A stretch of DNA of 64,000 nt from contig QRDG01000413.1 in the NCBI GenBank assembly GCA_012064385.1, positions 558,001 to 622,000 on the forward strand, written 5' to 3'. The position numbers and the translations under genes were made by a program. Each line of letters opens with the position of its first letter. Position 1 is the first letter of the stretch. Positions 12,331-24,311 of this stretch are shown piece by piece. This stretch comes from Puccinellia tenuiflora. Lineage: Eukaryota > Streptophyta > Magnoliopsida > Poales > Poaceae. The notes below the pieces were generated by a model. It was not told the DNA's origin. It saw nothing but the letters and a program-made list of their open reading frames with translations, and made no database searches.

Positions 12331-13839
12331 TGGTGCACCGGCGAAGGAGGGTGGGCGTGTATTACCTACATGACTGTCTCGTCTGAATGATCCAATTGTG
12401 CGAGATTTCGGTTCTTTCTACATGTGTTCCAAAAAAATCCAGGTTCTATCTTTCCCTTAAGTTTTCAGAAAGAAGGTTACTGGACCGGCTTTACAAATAA
12501 AACCCTTACGAACTCGGTTCGGTGGGACTGTTTCGTTTCTTGGCTTGGACAGAACATAGGCGCTGCCCTTTTCGTCTACAACTAGGAAACCAAACATGCT
12601 CATCGAACCGAGTCCATACAGGTAGTATTCCTAAGTTGGGTCAATAACCTTCTTTCTAAAAGAATTAATACAAAGATAGAACCTGGAATAATTTGGAACT
12701 ATGTGAAGTTTAGATGGGATAATCCCCACAGGTATTGTTTGGTACTAGAGGTTTTGGAGGGGTTAGATGGGATGATGCCCAAAGGTATTGGGTGAAACCC
12801 TTACCTTCACCCAATCCCCAGAATTCCCCTCCCAACCCTCTTACCTTCCAATCAAATGCAATACTTTTAAGACCCTGTCTGGATCAGCGTAGCTGTTCAC
12901 CATACTCTGCTACAGATTTAGATCAACTAACCACAAGAATGGTGATGCTATAGCTGGACTTGCAGGTGTGGGGGCAAACGAAGACCTAGAGCCGCCACGA
13001 GCGGGGATCAAAGATCTAGCACCGCTGCGGGCGAGGAAAAAGGGAAGGGAGTACTGGTATCCAGCAAATCACATCACCCAAGAAGCAATATTGCAAAACG
13101 TTGAGATAGAGATGCTGAGCACAGTGACAATGTTTCCTCAGTCAACATCAGCAGCAAAAAACCATGACCTGCCCCTGCAGCCATCTTATCATCTTCATCT
13201 CCTCCCAATTCTGTGGCTTTGATCTCTCTCTCACACACATAATCTCTCTCTGTAGATGGATTGATGGATGGTGTGGGCAGCTTGGGAAAATTCACCAGAG
13301 GAGCGCTAGAAATCTCGTGAGACTGGAGAGGAGGTCGCAGGACGGACGCAGCTCCGTCGCGAGAAACAGAGGGAGAGGCCGAGAGGGGGGAGTGGAGGGG
13401 AGTGGAAGGAAGAGAAAGGGGCGTACCGGGGAGAAGTTCGCCGGACGGGAGGCGGCGGCAGCGCGCGTCGAAGGAAGGCGGCGGCGGCCCTGGCTGCGTC
13501 CGATCCGCGACGCCCGGTCTAGCTCGGGAGAAAAGGCGAGGTCGGGGTCGGGGTCGTGGTTTGAGATACACGAGGGGCCTCGGGGTTTCCGGGGATAGAC
13601 GGGGTTCAACCCCATTAATCCCGTCCTACCAAACAGCATTTTTGAGATTTGTTAATTGAAGGGATTCTGGGATGGGCCTGTATTATCCCCTATAATCCCT
13701 GGCGGTCCCCCCTGCCAAACGAAACTTACCTCGCAGGAAAAGGGCGGAAGTAGATCGGAAAGAGCTTGCCGGCGAACTTGCGGGAGAAGACGGCAGGGAG
13801 GTAGCCGGACGTCACGGACCCATCTCCGCCGCCGTTTCA
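12331..13839. other. Non-genic stretch with Tourist/Harbinger-like fragments
   Basis: No gene is seen. Short segments near 12728, 13600-13637 and 13660-13730 resemble Tourist/Harbinger termini (TTTGGTA, CCAAAC beside GGGAT/ATCCC runs) but no matched pair of ends was found. From 13270 to 13580 the DNA is GC-rich with open frames on both strands, none recognisable. Near 13735-13838 the minus strand is open for about 30 codons ending at a possible donor GTAAGT; it could be an orphan first exon split from its promoter by the Harbinger insertion. Confidence 0.4.
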
Positions 13840-15587
13840 GGCATCGTTCGGTTCGTTGGGAACTAATCCCCACGTGGAATAGATCACCACGGGGTGTGAG
13901 TGGAATCAGCACGTCACTCTAATCCATGTCAGGTTCAGATCCTCTCCGTGTGAATCCCCTCTGCAAAAGCTGTTCGTTCGGTTGCACAACGAGAATTGAT
14001 CAGCACGGGGGTGTTGGGAAATTGCAGCACAACAGGCAGGCTAGACAATATATATTTGACAAAAGAACATCATGAATAATGGACGATAATCATCAAAAAA
14101 AAACTACCTGATAATGCCAACCTCGCATTACCAGAATAAAATACAAGAATAACATCACAACAATATTTGGGACATTTTGTATTGCAGTTACGTTTAACAA
14201 CCTGCTAGTAACAGGGAGTCTTTGGGAGTTACATTTTGCTACGTTTAACAACCTGCTACTAACAACCTGCATTGCAGCTACATTTTTCACTGCATAGCTT
14301 CTGCACAAAGTAAGACGGAGTCTTTGGGCCAAAATATAGCTGCAATAACTTAGAAGTTCATAGAAGTAAAACAAAGCTCATATATGGAATCAATGGATCT
14401 CGACAATAACTTAGAAGTTCAATCACTATTCAATGCTGATCTAAGGACCCTGGCATCAGTGGCTGATCCCTCCCATCCAGCAGATACAAAAGTGAAATTC
14501 AGATCAAAATCACAAGCCATCATTACGTTCTGACTAAGTGCTCCTTTCCTATTTCTAAATGGAGCCGCTGCTTGAGGAGATACGGAAACTGGTACGTGTG
14601 TGCCATCTATTGCACCGATGCAATTCTGCATAAAAAAGAAACTTAGATGTGATTTTATAGTCGGAATTTGTAACAGAAAGTATTGATCAAGATACCAGTT
14701 TTAAGATAAGCACCTTGAAGTAGGGATAAAATCTAGAATCACTCTGAATTTTATAATGTACTGCATTAGGATTTGGAGGCCTCAAAAATCTGTTGCCGAG
14801 GATAGGCACAACTTCGTTGAAAAAATGCTTCATATGCCAATGGTAGCTGTCATTGCTGTGTCCAAATTGTCCTTGCAGATCCTCAAAAGATGCATTATGG
14901 CTAAGCATGTACAAGAAAAAAGCCAGCTTCTCCTCAACCTTAATTCTAGTGTCACGGACCAAACGTTCCCTTCTAAGGTAATTGGTCAATGATTTGAAGA
15001 TTCTAGGTTCCATTCTAAATCTATACTATATATAAAAGACGATCCCTTTGCCGGCCTCTCCGCGCTCGGCTACTGTTGGGAGAAACAGTAGCACGAGTTG
15101 CGGCGATCCCGGCCGTCGAACGGCGATCCGACGGCCAGCAGAACGCGCCATGACGGTTTTGTAAAAAAAACCTTCCCTATGTAACAAAACAACCCGCAGT
15201 CCACAATTTTACGCTACAAAGGACCAAACTGAAATTAGGACAAAAGTGAAAGACCTATCTGAAAAAACGTCACCAAATCCCCCTCTGCTCCACGATCTCC
15301 TCTCTCCCGCGATTCATAATCGCCGCCTCCGTCGCCCCCCGATTCCGGCAAGGTCCGGCGACTTCCGCCGCTGTGCCGTCCCGTGCCGCGGTCGATGCGC
15401 CGGTCGGCTCCACCTCCTCCTCTGCTCGATTCGCCCTTCCCCGCCTGTCGCGGCCGTGCGCGACCCATCCCTAGGCTAGGTTTACGGTCGCCTGCGCGGC
15501 TCCGCCGTGCACGGGCTGCTCCGGTGCTCCGCCACGGACTGGTGCAGACCGGCCCCCTCTGTGCCGCCGTGGTGGTGTTGATGAAGC

Positions 15588-16071
15588 CAAACCTGGCCAA
15601 AGGGGCCCGTGCTCGCGGGCCGGCCCGGTAGCACGCGTGCCCGGCCCGTTATGGGCCTGGCACGGCACACGGCTTAACGGGCCGTGCCTGGCCCGCGGCA
15701 CGCCCGGTGCCGTGCCTGGGCCTCAAGGTCAGGCACGCGGGCCGGCACGGCACGGCCCGTTTAACTTTTATTTATTTATTTTACTAAAATTTTCGGAAAA
15801 AATAAGTTTAGCAGGCCAAAATCGGCCCAAAAATAGGCTGAAAACGGCCCGTATATTTTTTTTTTGTTTTTTTTACAGAAAAAAGAAGGCCGGCTGGCTT
15901 AACGGGCCGGCCCGTTTATTAAAGGGGCCGTGCCTGGGCCTGATGTTGAGGCCCGAAGGCCGGCACGGCATGGCCCGTTTATAAACGTGCCGCCGCGTGC
16001 TGTGCCTGGGCCGGCCCGTTTATCTCCGCAGCGGGCCGTGCCGTGCCGGGCCGGCCCGTTGGCCAGGTTTG
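15588..16071. mobile_element. hAT-type MITE inside the Helitron
   Basis: Perfect 13-bp inverted ends CAAACCTGGCCAA are flanked by identical 8-bp duplications GATGAAGC (15580-15587 and 16072-16079). The interior is built of GGGCCGTGCC/GGCACGGCCC blocks in both orientations around an AT-rich core. Open frames here are artefacts of GC content. Confidence 0.92.
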
Positions 16072-16167
16072 GATGAAGCTCGCCTCCTGTGGTCCTTCTC
16101 CATTGGCCACACGGGCACTGCTCCGTCGCCATGGAGCTACGGCCATGGGCGCTGGTATCTCCTCACC

Positions 16168-16252
16168 TACGAGCGCGCGCTCCGGCTCTTCGACGAGCTC
16201 CGGCGCGAGGAGGTCGAGCCCACGCGCGTCACCTACAACGTCGTGCTCGAGG
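16168..16252 (+). pseudogene. Pentatricopeptide repeat (PPR) gene fragment
   Basis: The plus strand translates as YERALRLFDELRREEVEP followed by TRVTYNVVLED. This is about one PPR unit (AL.LF.EL...GV.P..VTYN pattern). PPR proteins are organellar RNA-binding factors; this scrap has no start, organelle signal or further repeats and is a captured fragment. Confidence 0.75.
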
Positions 16253-16480
16253 ACGGACTCGGCCATGGCGGCGGAGTCGCAGACGGAGTAGTTCATGCCG
16301 GCGAGACCGACGCTCAGGTCCTGAAGCATCGTGAGCACCATGGGGTAGAGCTGCCTGGAGAGGTCGTTGGCCGTGCGGAAGCAGCCGTACACGTTCACGT
16401 CCTTCTTCACCGCCCCGGCGAACCTCTGCGACGGGCAGCACCCCACCAGCGACGGGCTCACGATGCTGAACTTCTCAGAT
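16246..16480 (-). pseudogene. GDSL esterase/lipase gene fragment
   Basis: The minus strand reads FSIVSPSLVGCCPSQR, DVNVYGCFRTANDLSRQL and GLAGMNYSVCDSAAMAE. As I remember the family, this is the middle part of plant GDSL lipases (the segment with a conserved Gly-Cys-Cys-Pro and the NxLS stretch). The nucleophile block and C-terminal Asp/His are absent. It abuts the PPR fragment in opposite orientation, so the two came from different loci. Confidence 0.7.
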
Positions 16481-17823
16481 TTTCCAGTATTCGGAGTTGC
16501 TTGGGAAAGCCGCGTACATCTCCTGCACCACCAACAACAGCCCAATTTTTTTCAGAGCTTAATTTGACGTGTGTTCAGTTCAGGTGTACAACATGATGGA
16601 CATCAGATATATCATACGCCTCCTGTGGTCCTTCTCCATTGGCCACATGGGCACTGCTCCGTCGCCATGGAGCTACGGCCATGGGCGCTGGTATCTCCTC
16701 ACCTTCTTTGCCTTTCCATGCATGCAGCTCTGGTTCTCTTTGATTCCATCGAAGCAGCAGACTTAGCATGCAAGCCAATCTACTCTTTGCATCAAATCAA
16801 ATAGGGAAATAAATTGTCCCAAATACATGTCTCATGGGAAGCGGTTCAAGCACTGTCACTGTAAGAAATCCAGATGCTCAAATCTGCAAGTAATCCTCTT
16901 TCGATACAGTATGCATGGTCAATTACTGTATTTGATTCAGTTACTAGCTTGATACTGTAAAGCTGAATCATTGTTGATCGAATGTTAGTTAAAATAATTT
17001 TTACAGTATTTCGATACTCCTGTGATAAATCTCAGCAGCATAAATGACAGTATGAAGCACACCCATGGTTGGGTGCCTTTATTTCCCAATTCCTACCTAT
17101 TTTCTAGAAACTGGCCTACTATTCCACGGTGCTTCCTACGAGGAGAGATACAAACAAATATGGTGGTTTAATTAGCCTGCTACTAGAACTGAAGGTTACC
17201 TTGAAAACATTTTCTGGCATTTGTATCCCAGGTTTTCACAAGCTTAGATAACTTCAGAGCAAATAAAAGGAGGAAAATACTGGCAAAGTTACTGCCAAGC
17301 AACAACTATTCAAATATTCGATCTGAACCCGATCCCAGTTGAGGCATGCCCAAACAATTGCACGGTATATATATATATATGATAGCTAAATGTGTGATAT
17401 GCGCTTCTATTTCTGAAAATTTTGACATTTTTTTACTGCTTGCATATAGTCCAAACAATTATTATTTTGTGTTGGTTTCTTATACTCTGTGTCATATCTT
17501 GCAGTAATGATACCAAAGGTGTTGCCATCTTCCTTATCAGGTTGATGAACTTCTACATGTGTCGGTGGAAGTTTAATTGGTGGGCTCCTGTTGAAATGCA
17601 TCCAACAAATGTTGGTGAGGATTGTCCCTCTTTGATACATGGTAATGCGCTCATATTTCAGAATGGTGCTTCATTTATATGGAGAAAATGATTTGTCTTT
17701 CAGTTTGTTTGTAGTTTTAGGGATGATTTTATTACAGATTAAAAATGTTCAGTGCCATGCTTGAATGTGATATTGAAAGTAGATTATTCAGCTGATTGTT
17801 TTTAGTGTATTTTTTGTAGACTC

Positions 17824-17967
17824 AAATTAGGACTCGAAGTGAGGTCTGATTGTTGTGGAAGAATCATTGCAAGAGGTATAATTACTGAAGGTCGACAGAG
17901 CCTCAAGGACACTAGAGCTATGCGAGCAGCAGTTGCTCTAGAGAAATACCTTACACAGGAATTATGA
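17824..17967 (+). pseudogene. Unassigned exon-like fragment
   Basis: An open frame of about 47 codons, KLGLEVRSDCCGRIIARG onward to LEKYLTQEL and a TGA, looks like a real C-terminal exon in composition, but I do not recognise the family. It is probably another captured fragment in the Helitron. Confidence 0.35.
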
Positions 17968-18947
17968 AAAACTTCAGGTAATCAACTAATCTTTTTTTTT
18001 AATTCAGTTAGCATGTTGTAAGTTCTTATGGTTTCTACTTCGTTTTACCAGTCATGTTGGAATATTATACTGTCAAAGCGACTTTATGCAAGATCTTGGA
18101 ATGCAAGATTGTACGGGTTAACAAAATTTGATTGTCAGATATTTCAGTGTGGTGTGCCATGATAGGTGGAACTAAGTGTCGTGTGGCAAGAAAGGTTAAG
18201 CGGCAAATTAGATATTGAGGACCTTTCTTCTTTCTAAATAGATATGCTCGTGTTGCTCGGAAACTAACTGCGATAATTGATGATCAATTGCATTCAACTG
18301 GAGCCGGTGTGTGGTCATTTATTTATTGGTCGGTTTCGATACGATAATACTAGCTGCTGCAGTTTCTGCTCTCAAGTCATATAAAATCTTCTCCCTTAAT
18401 GCATCAGTTACTGATAATACTACCATTACTCCACTACTCCGAATGTTTGGTATTTGTAATTCCTTGGTTGGGCTGAGGTGAACTACATTAAGTAACATAT
18501 TGTGTTGACGCTCTACTCCATCCAGCAGCTACATATTTGTTTTTTTATATAAAAACACTATCTTCTGCTTATGTGTGTGATACTGTCTGACAACCAGAGG
18601 AAAACCCTCTGTTTTAGCTTTTTTTTAGCATCTGCGAGCCTTCCTTGCACAAATATAAGTATATGCTAATATGTCCCGGAGTTACAATACTTTGTCTTAC
18701 AATTATTGATAGTTCCTTGCTTAGGAAGGCCATGTTTGTTTTCCTCATTTTCCTTCAGCCTGGTAAGCATGAGATAGCTGAGCATGGGTGTTAATATGAT
18801 ATTAGTACACTTTTGCTTCATAAGATTATATCTTTATATACCATAGCTTATTTTTTTGAGAATGATGCATAGTATAGTATAACTGCAGATTTAGAGTGTG
18901 CTTAAATTTATGTAACTTCTCCTTTGGTTTTTTTTGGAGGCAGTTTT

Positions 18948-19090
18948 TCTGCACTCTTATTAATGGTAACGCTGAAGAAACTTGCAACCACAGGGTGCAC
19001 GGTCATCTTCACAATGTACCAAAGCAACACCGAAGTATTTGGACTTTTTGACCGGATTTGCTTTCTTTCAAATGGGAACACCCTTTTTTT
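18948..19090 (+). pseudogene. ABCG (WBC) transporter exon fragment
   Basis: After an acceptor GGAGGCAG the frame reads SALLLMVTLKKLATTGCTVI, FTMYQSNTEVFGLFDRICF and LSNGNTLFF. This resembles the segment after Walker B and the H-loop in the nucleotide-binding domain of plant half-size ABCG transporters (usually S.L..LAS.GCT.I.T.YQ.S.EVF.LFD.I.LLS.G). Neither Walker motif is present. It is one captured exon. Confidence 0.75.
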
Positions 19091-20310
19091 CTTTTTGGCG
19101 AACCACTAGGCTGAATAAGTTTTACTCTCTATTATTAATTCTTTAATTTATCACTTGGTAAAACCATGCTATCCAGTTTTGTGGACAGAATTATCTTCCT
19201 GAATTTATTTAGTCACATACAAGGGACATCTAAGCTAATTAAAGATAACATGAGATGATAATTGAGTGGAATGATTTTTTTCTTAATTTCACTGAATCTT
19301 TGCATCGGTACGACCTAATAAGCCTGCACAAAGAACAGATTTCCCTACAGAAGACCTTATTTATTTCCACATTATCAAATATCATTGCATCCTTACTAAT
19401 TCAGCAGGTATTCAGAAGATTTAAACTGCTAAGACATTTTTATGCGGAGAGTACAACTACTAATTCCACCTGTAATTTGTTCCATGTAAGTAATCAACAT
19501 GATGTGTTTTACTTACACTATTCTGAATTTTACAGCCAAATCTGTCCTGTTTTACAAATGTGTTTTACCTGTCACATGTATAATTAATGAATGTAATTCT
19601 GATCCAAATGTATTTATAATAATGTTAAATATCCAGCACACTACGTGTAACATGTATGTTGATCTCCTAATTCTTAATTACATTCACTTCATGATTTAAC
19701 ATTTTGTTATTTTATCTAATTGTCTTTGATGTTGGCATTTCATTTGAGATTTTTTTTTGCTTTTGTAGACTGCCAGCTAAGTGTCTGCAAGATTCAATTA
19801 CTATGTAGAGGTTCCAGATTAAAGATAGTTAATCTACTATTGTTGTCCTTTATATTTACTTCAGATGCACTAATAGTGCTCTGTTTAATTTATCAACCAG
19901 CTTGAGAATACTATTGGGTATTCCTAATGGTGCACCTCGCAACACCCTCTCTTCCTTCACTCTTATCATTTCAGGCTAAATGGTGCACCTGATGGCACTA
20001 CCTAGCCAACTATGTTTTTGTACAAACAGTAGTGCAGACCTTATGTAATTATGTATGTACATCTCCATATATTTATACATATTGCGTTTTTTTTAACAAC
20101 CACGGTTCAGCTAATGTCACTGCTGCACAGATCAAAACAAACAGAACCTACTTACAAAGTATATTATCCATCAAATCATGTAAAATATTTCAAAAATGGT
20201 CAAAAAAAATGCTACCTGTCTATAACAAAATAAAAACATATTTGAACATTCCAATTTGGCTAAATTTTTGGTGAACAAAAAATACATATATTATAAAAAA
20301 AATCACTAAA

Positions 20311-20331
20311 GGCGTGGCGTGACGCCACGCC
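20311..20331 (+). other. Helitron 3' terminal hairpin
   Basis: GGCGTGGCGT pairs with ACGCCACGCC across a short loop, followed by a 9-nt AT-rich spacer and CTAG. This is the usual rolling-circle termination structure. Confidence 0.95.
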
Positions 20332-21967
20332 AAAATTCAACTAGTGCTACCCTACAATTCTTCACATGCCCTTCAAGTAGCTCCCGAACATTTTCCTCTT
20401 CAGTTAAAATTGATGTATGACGTTTCACCTTTTCTCTTCCCCCACTAGAACCCATCAGATATAGTGCAGGCAAAATGAACAACATCATATCATCGTCCTC
20501 ATCATCCCTCCTCTTTCTAATGCGGTCCTTTGTCGTCATAGACATTGCCAAACTAAAAATAATATTTTGTTCAGTATGCAAGTTAAAACAAACGCCTAAT
20601 ATATGGAATCAGACAATAGGAATGTATTCAAAGGAAAATATAACAGCCATATACTAGTATTTAAAGCACTATATTTGTTTCAGATTGAGGAGCTTGAGCT
20701 CAAGTAATGAAGCATGAAAACTAAGGTGAGTATGTATTTTGCTTTGTGTCTGTATATATCTTTTCTTTTGAAGGGTAACTCAGGTGTACATATGCAAACA
20801 GAAACACGACTCATACTCCTCTTCTATCCAAATCCAATTTGCAAACAGAAACACGACTCATACTTATTAGTAAGCAATCAATAGTTGATGAACATAACAG
20901 AAATATGAACTGTAAAAATCTGCCACTATTAGTACACCACCAGCAGCAAACAAACCTGCAGCAAATCGACACTTCAGCCCCAGCCTCTGTCCGAGCTGCT
21001 CCATCGGAGCTCCTCTCATTTGAACATCAATCTATCTATTTTATATGGACATGAGGCATCTATGCATGCTAATTTTCGACCAAATTGGAGAGAAAAAAAT
21101 AACAGAATAAGACATGGATGTATGTGCTGTACATAAATCAACCTATATACAACATGATGGCAGACCAAGATCGATCCACCCCTTTTTGCAAAAAAAAAGA
21201 GACTAGCTGGACTAACACAGATCAGAAAGAGACGAAAATCAACTAGCTTATTAACACAGATCTTGATCTACCTCAAGCACATGGCTACCAGACCAAAATC
21301 CAACTTGCTACTGACTGCTAATCTCCTCATATCACATGAACCCTAGACCTAGACATCGTGTCACGGGAGGGGCAGAAGAAGGACAACCAGACGCTCACAG
21401 CAGATAAGAAACTGCGCCTACATGCCAACGTCGCTGCCGCAAGTCAACGCCAACAGCAGGTCCGAATCCAAGAACTTCATAGTTTGCCGGAGGAGAGGAT
21501 GGGAGGTGGGAGGAAGAGGAGCTTTACCGGCGAGAGGATTCCGTCGTGGGGGAGGGATGGTGTTGGAGATGCGGAAGCGCGCGCTGTCGCCGTCGCCGCG
21601 GCCACCGCTGGCGACCTGGCATCGAGATCGCTCCGGGTCGCGCCGTCGCTGCGTCTGAGACGAGTAGCTGGGGATTTCTTCCACGAGTCGGGAGACGATG
21701 TTTCGATCCGCCGTGGAATGGAGGGGATCGAGAGGGTTTGGGCCAGGGTGAGTTCCGCGTCGGGTGTAACCGAACGCGTGGTTATGGGTGGGCCGGGAAC
21801 TAACCCGGGCTGGATTGATCCACGCGGTTTGACAGGGATTCGGCCTCAATCCTCGCCGGGTTGGGCCTAACCGAACGAGGCCTCACGGGGAAATCTGGAG
21901 GGACACGGGGGAAGGGGCTGGGAAACCCTGGCCTGGACCGTGGAGGACCACTCTTATCTCTTCGAGG

Positions 21968-22579
21968 GAATATTTAGTGCTACCACTACTTTAGGTGTTG
22001 CATGTGCTATGGTTTAAAAGAAACACTTTTAAATATTTCAAAAAAATCTATAAAAAAGTTTGAGTGTTTACGAGATATGTGCCTATGAGCTTTAAAATTT
22101 ACATGTCCAAACTCTAAATGAGTGTTGAGAAACAAAAAGAGAAATCTAGGATGAAAGGTGTCATTTTTTACTTTTGTCTTTTGTGACACTAAGGACATGT
22201 ACATTGCTGGCCTCTTCAATAGGCGCTTAATTAGCCGGTTACTCCATGCACATAAGCGCTCGCAACAGTTAATCATATTTCACATCTATCTTTAAGAGAC
22301 GGACGCTAACTTATACGCCAACGCCTGAAAAACTATCGGGATTTAATCCCTAGCGACTACCTAAGTGTCCGCCGTTGTATTTGGCCTAGTGACACAATTC
22401 ACACTAGGTTTCTGTTCTTTTTTTCTCAATACCCCTTTCGAATTTGGACGTGAAAATTTTGGAGCATGTAAACACATCTTGTGAACCCTCAAACTTTTCT
22501 ATACAATTTTATAATACATTTAAAATTGTTTTAAAGGTAGCACGTGGAGCAACTAAATCAGTGGTAGCACTAGATATTC
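21968..22579. mobile_element. Foldback MITE with a nested insert
   Basis: Ends GAATATTTAGTGCTACCAC and the inverse GTGGTAGCACTAGATATTC, with inverted homology further in (AAATTTACATGTCCAAA against TTTGGACGTGAAAATTT). The centre, about 22193-22388, looks like a separate small element (GGACATGTACATTG against CGTTGTATTTGGCC). No target duplication could be defined. Confidence 0.6.
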
Positions 22580-22764
22580 TCACGTATTTGTGAAGAGTGA
22601 GTCGAGACGTTTAGCATAGTGGGCCCACCCGTCCAAGAGAAAAAATACGGTTGCACGTATTCTTCTCCTATTTACTTGCTAAAGCCTGCTGAATAATTAG
22701 TTATTATATTTCTTTTGAAGAAACATACTACACGCATACACTACGAACGAGCCGGAGTCAACTA

Positions 22765-22924
22765 CTCCCTGCGTATCAAAATATAAGATGTTTTAGCATT
22801 TGGCTTTCCATCCGTATCTAGACATGTTTTGGTGTAAGATTCATGTGAACCTTGCACTAAAACATGTCCAGATACGGATGGAAAGCGAAATGCTAAAACG
22901 TCTTATATTTTGATACGGAGGGAG
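22765..22924. mobile_element. Stowaway MITE (copy 3)
   Basis: A 160-bp hairpin close to the copy at 10508. The left TA is present (22763-22764); the right side reads GAGTTA, so one T appears to have been added beside the duplication. Confidence 0.9.
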
Positions 22925-24311
22925 TTATTTTCTAGTGCAAAAGCTAGTACTGGACTCGAATCCACGAATTTTTTTCTATCACGAGTTGTGCATCATTCAG
23001 ACTCGGGGTCTAAGCAGCACACTTATCGGTCATTGCATATGAAAGGAAGGGACATTATGTTGTAGAGTTTGATGTGGACCGCCGGCACATTTGTAGTTAC
23101 AGAAAATAACCTAGGAAACGTATTTTCAAAAGGAACGTTTATTTGTAAAATATTAGAGCTCATACCAACAGGTAAGAATTGACGCGTATTTACCTAGGTT
23201 GATGCCTCTCGATATCATGGGAGAAATCCTATTGTTGCCTTCGAACAATGTTGATACGGGGAAGCAAGTGTTATTACATGGAGTTCTGGACGAGTTGAAT
23301 GACTAACTCGTTGTCGAAGGATTTTTTTTTGGATCACACGTCAATCTCACTTTGGTAAATCGAAGAGAGTTTATTTGTGTCTTTAATAAGGCGACATGTG
23401 TTCTTGACATGCTTGACGAAGTTGCTTTGCTCCTGTGTTGGACCTTGTCTGATGGGCTCGATAAATTCTTTGACCCGGATGGTAGGTCTGAGTGCGGTGA
23501 TGACCTATAAGACTAATCTTGTTTGGTCTTGCCCGACCTGGCTGGGTCTTTGAGGGCGTCCTTGTAACACCCTAGTTTTCTCTAATCAACTTTCGATAAA
23601 TCATGTTGATAGACTATCTTTATCCATCTTTTAATTGGTTCATCGAATCAAAAAATCCGGTTACGTTGACGTGTCGGGTTCATCAAGATGGTAAAAAGCA
23701 CTACTCAGTTGAACGGATAACTTTGATCCAACGACTATGATTAAATGGGTATTTCAAAATATCTTTATTGGAAATAAAAATAAAATAAACTTGCCCACAT
23801 CTTTATCCCCGGGCAACAAAGGGTTGCTTATATACCCCGGAATGCGATTGCCGTTCCTACAACAGGTTACATCACCAATCCATCAGAAGTAGCCTCACAC
23901 CACCTCCCTCACAATGGTTAAGGCTAGTACACCGGGTAAAAACGTCTGTATTGCTCTCTTAATTCTATATTCATGTTCATATTATTCTTTTAACGTCATG
24001 CAATGGTGGACATGTCATTTCCTAGATTTCAATACACCATATCACTAGTATGATATAGGGATTGGACCTTCTTGGTTTTTTTATTAAAGAAATCAGCATG
24101 AGTGAATCTTCCCAATTCAAGGAATGATCCTCGCTTCACGAGTTTATGATCATTTGGGTCAAACCTCATACAGTCCTCAAACCTAGTGGGGATGAAAAGG
24201 AGTTCAGATGAGACATCGCCCCTCCTCAGCTTGCCGGTAGAAGCTCATAGCCAAGTCCTTGGTCTTATTTGATTTCATTAATTGTTTTCTTATGCACCCT
24301 CATGCCATTCC
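22925..24311. other. Non-genic stretch
   Basis: No open frame, repeat pair or terminal motif that I can support. The texture resembles old transposon interior. Confidence 0.4.

Larger units (their letters stand above)
16081..16704. repeat. 88-bp direct repeat within the Helitron
   Basis: 16081-16168 (starting CGCCTCCTGTGGTCC) recurs at 16617-16704 with about one mismatch. The first copy runs directly into the PPR fragment; the second is followed by unrelated sequence. Confidence 0.9.
15020..20344 (+). mobile_element. Non-autonomous Helitron with captured gene fragments
   Basis: The 5' end TCTATACTATATAT and the 3' end CTAG, preceded by a GC-rich hairpin (20311-20331), are standard Helitron termini. 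The insertion is between A (15019) and T (20345) with no duplication. Removing exactly this interval makes the transposase read through CRVA-FRMEP, which fixes both ends. No RepHel ORF is seen. Content includes PPR, GDSL and ABCG fragments, an unassigned exon-like piece, an 88-bp direct repeat and a hAT MITE. Stretches 15030-15587, 16705-17820, 17970-18945 and 19100-20300 show no further recognisable coding. Confidence 0.95.
14419..20545 (-). pseudogene. Harbinger (HARBI1-like) transposase, interrupted and truncated
   Basis: The N-terminal part is 20545-20345 (start MSMTTKDRIRKRR, then an acidic patch and EGHVKNCRVA). It continues across the Helitron at 15019-14714 (FRMEPRIFKSLTNYLRRERL). The second exon is 14625-14419 (AIDGTHVPVSV and NVMMACDFDLNFTFVSAGW). 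The first DDE Asp is in AIDGTH and the second in the ATDARVL segment. The third acidic residue and the whole C-terminus are missing: a stop follows LNSD at about 14419. It is inactive both by the insertion and by the 3' truncation. Confidence 0.85.
13840..21882 (-). mobile_element. PIF/Harbinger transposon, split by a Helitron
   Basis: The left end GGCATCGTTCGGTT is matched by the inverted right end AACCGAACGAGGCC. The flanking 3-bp duplication is TCA (13837-13839 and 21883-21885). It carries a minus-strand transposase gene in two parts. Without the 5325-bp Helitron it would be about 2.7 kb, too short for an intact two-ORF element, and no Myb-like ORF was found. Stretches 13840-14418 and 20582-21360 have no recognisable coding; 21360-21870 is a GC-rich leader with no assignable product. 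Confidence 0.8.

Noticed and set aside
15235..16596. Many long frames on both strands
   Set aside because: They come from GC-rich palindromic hAT MITE blocks and Helitron filler; only the PPR and GDSL segments resemble known proteins.
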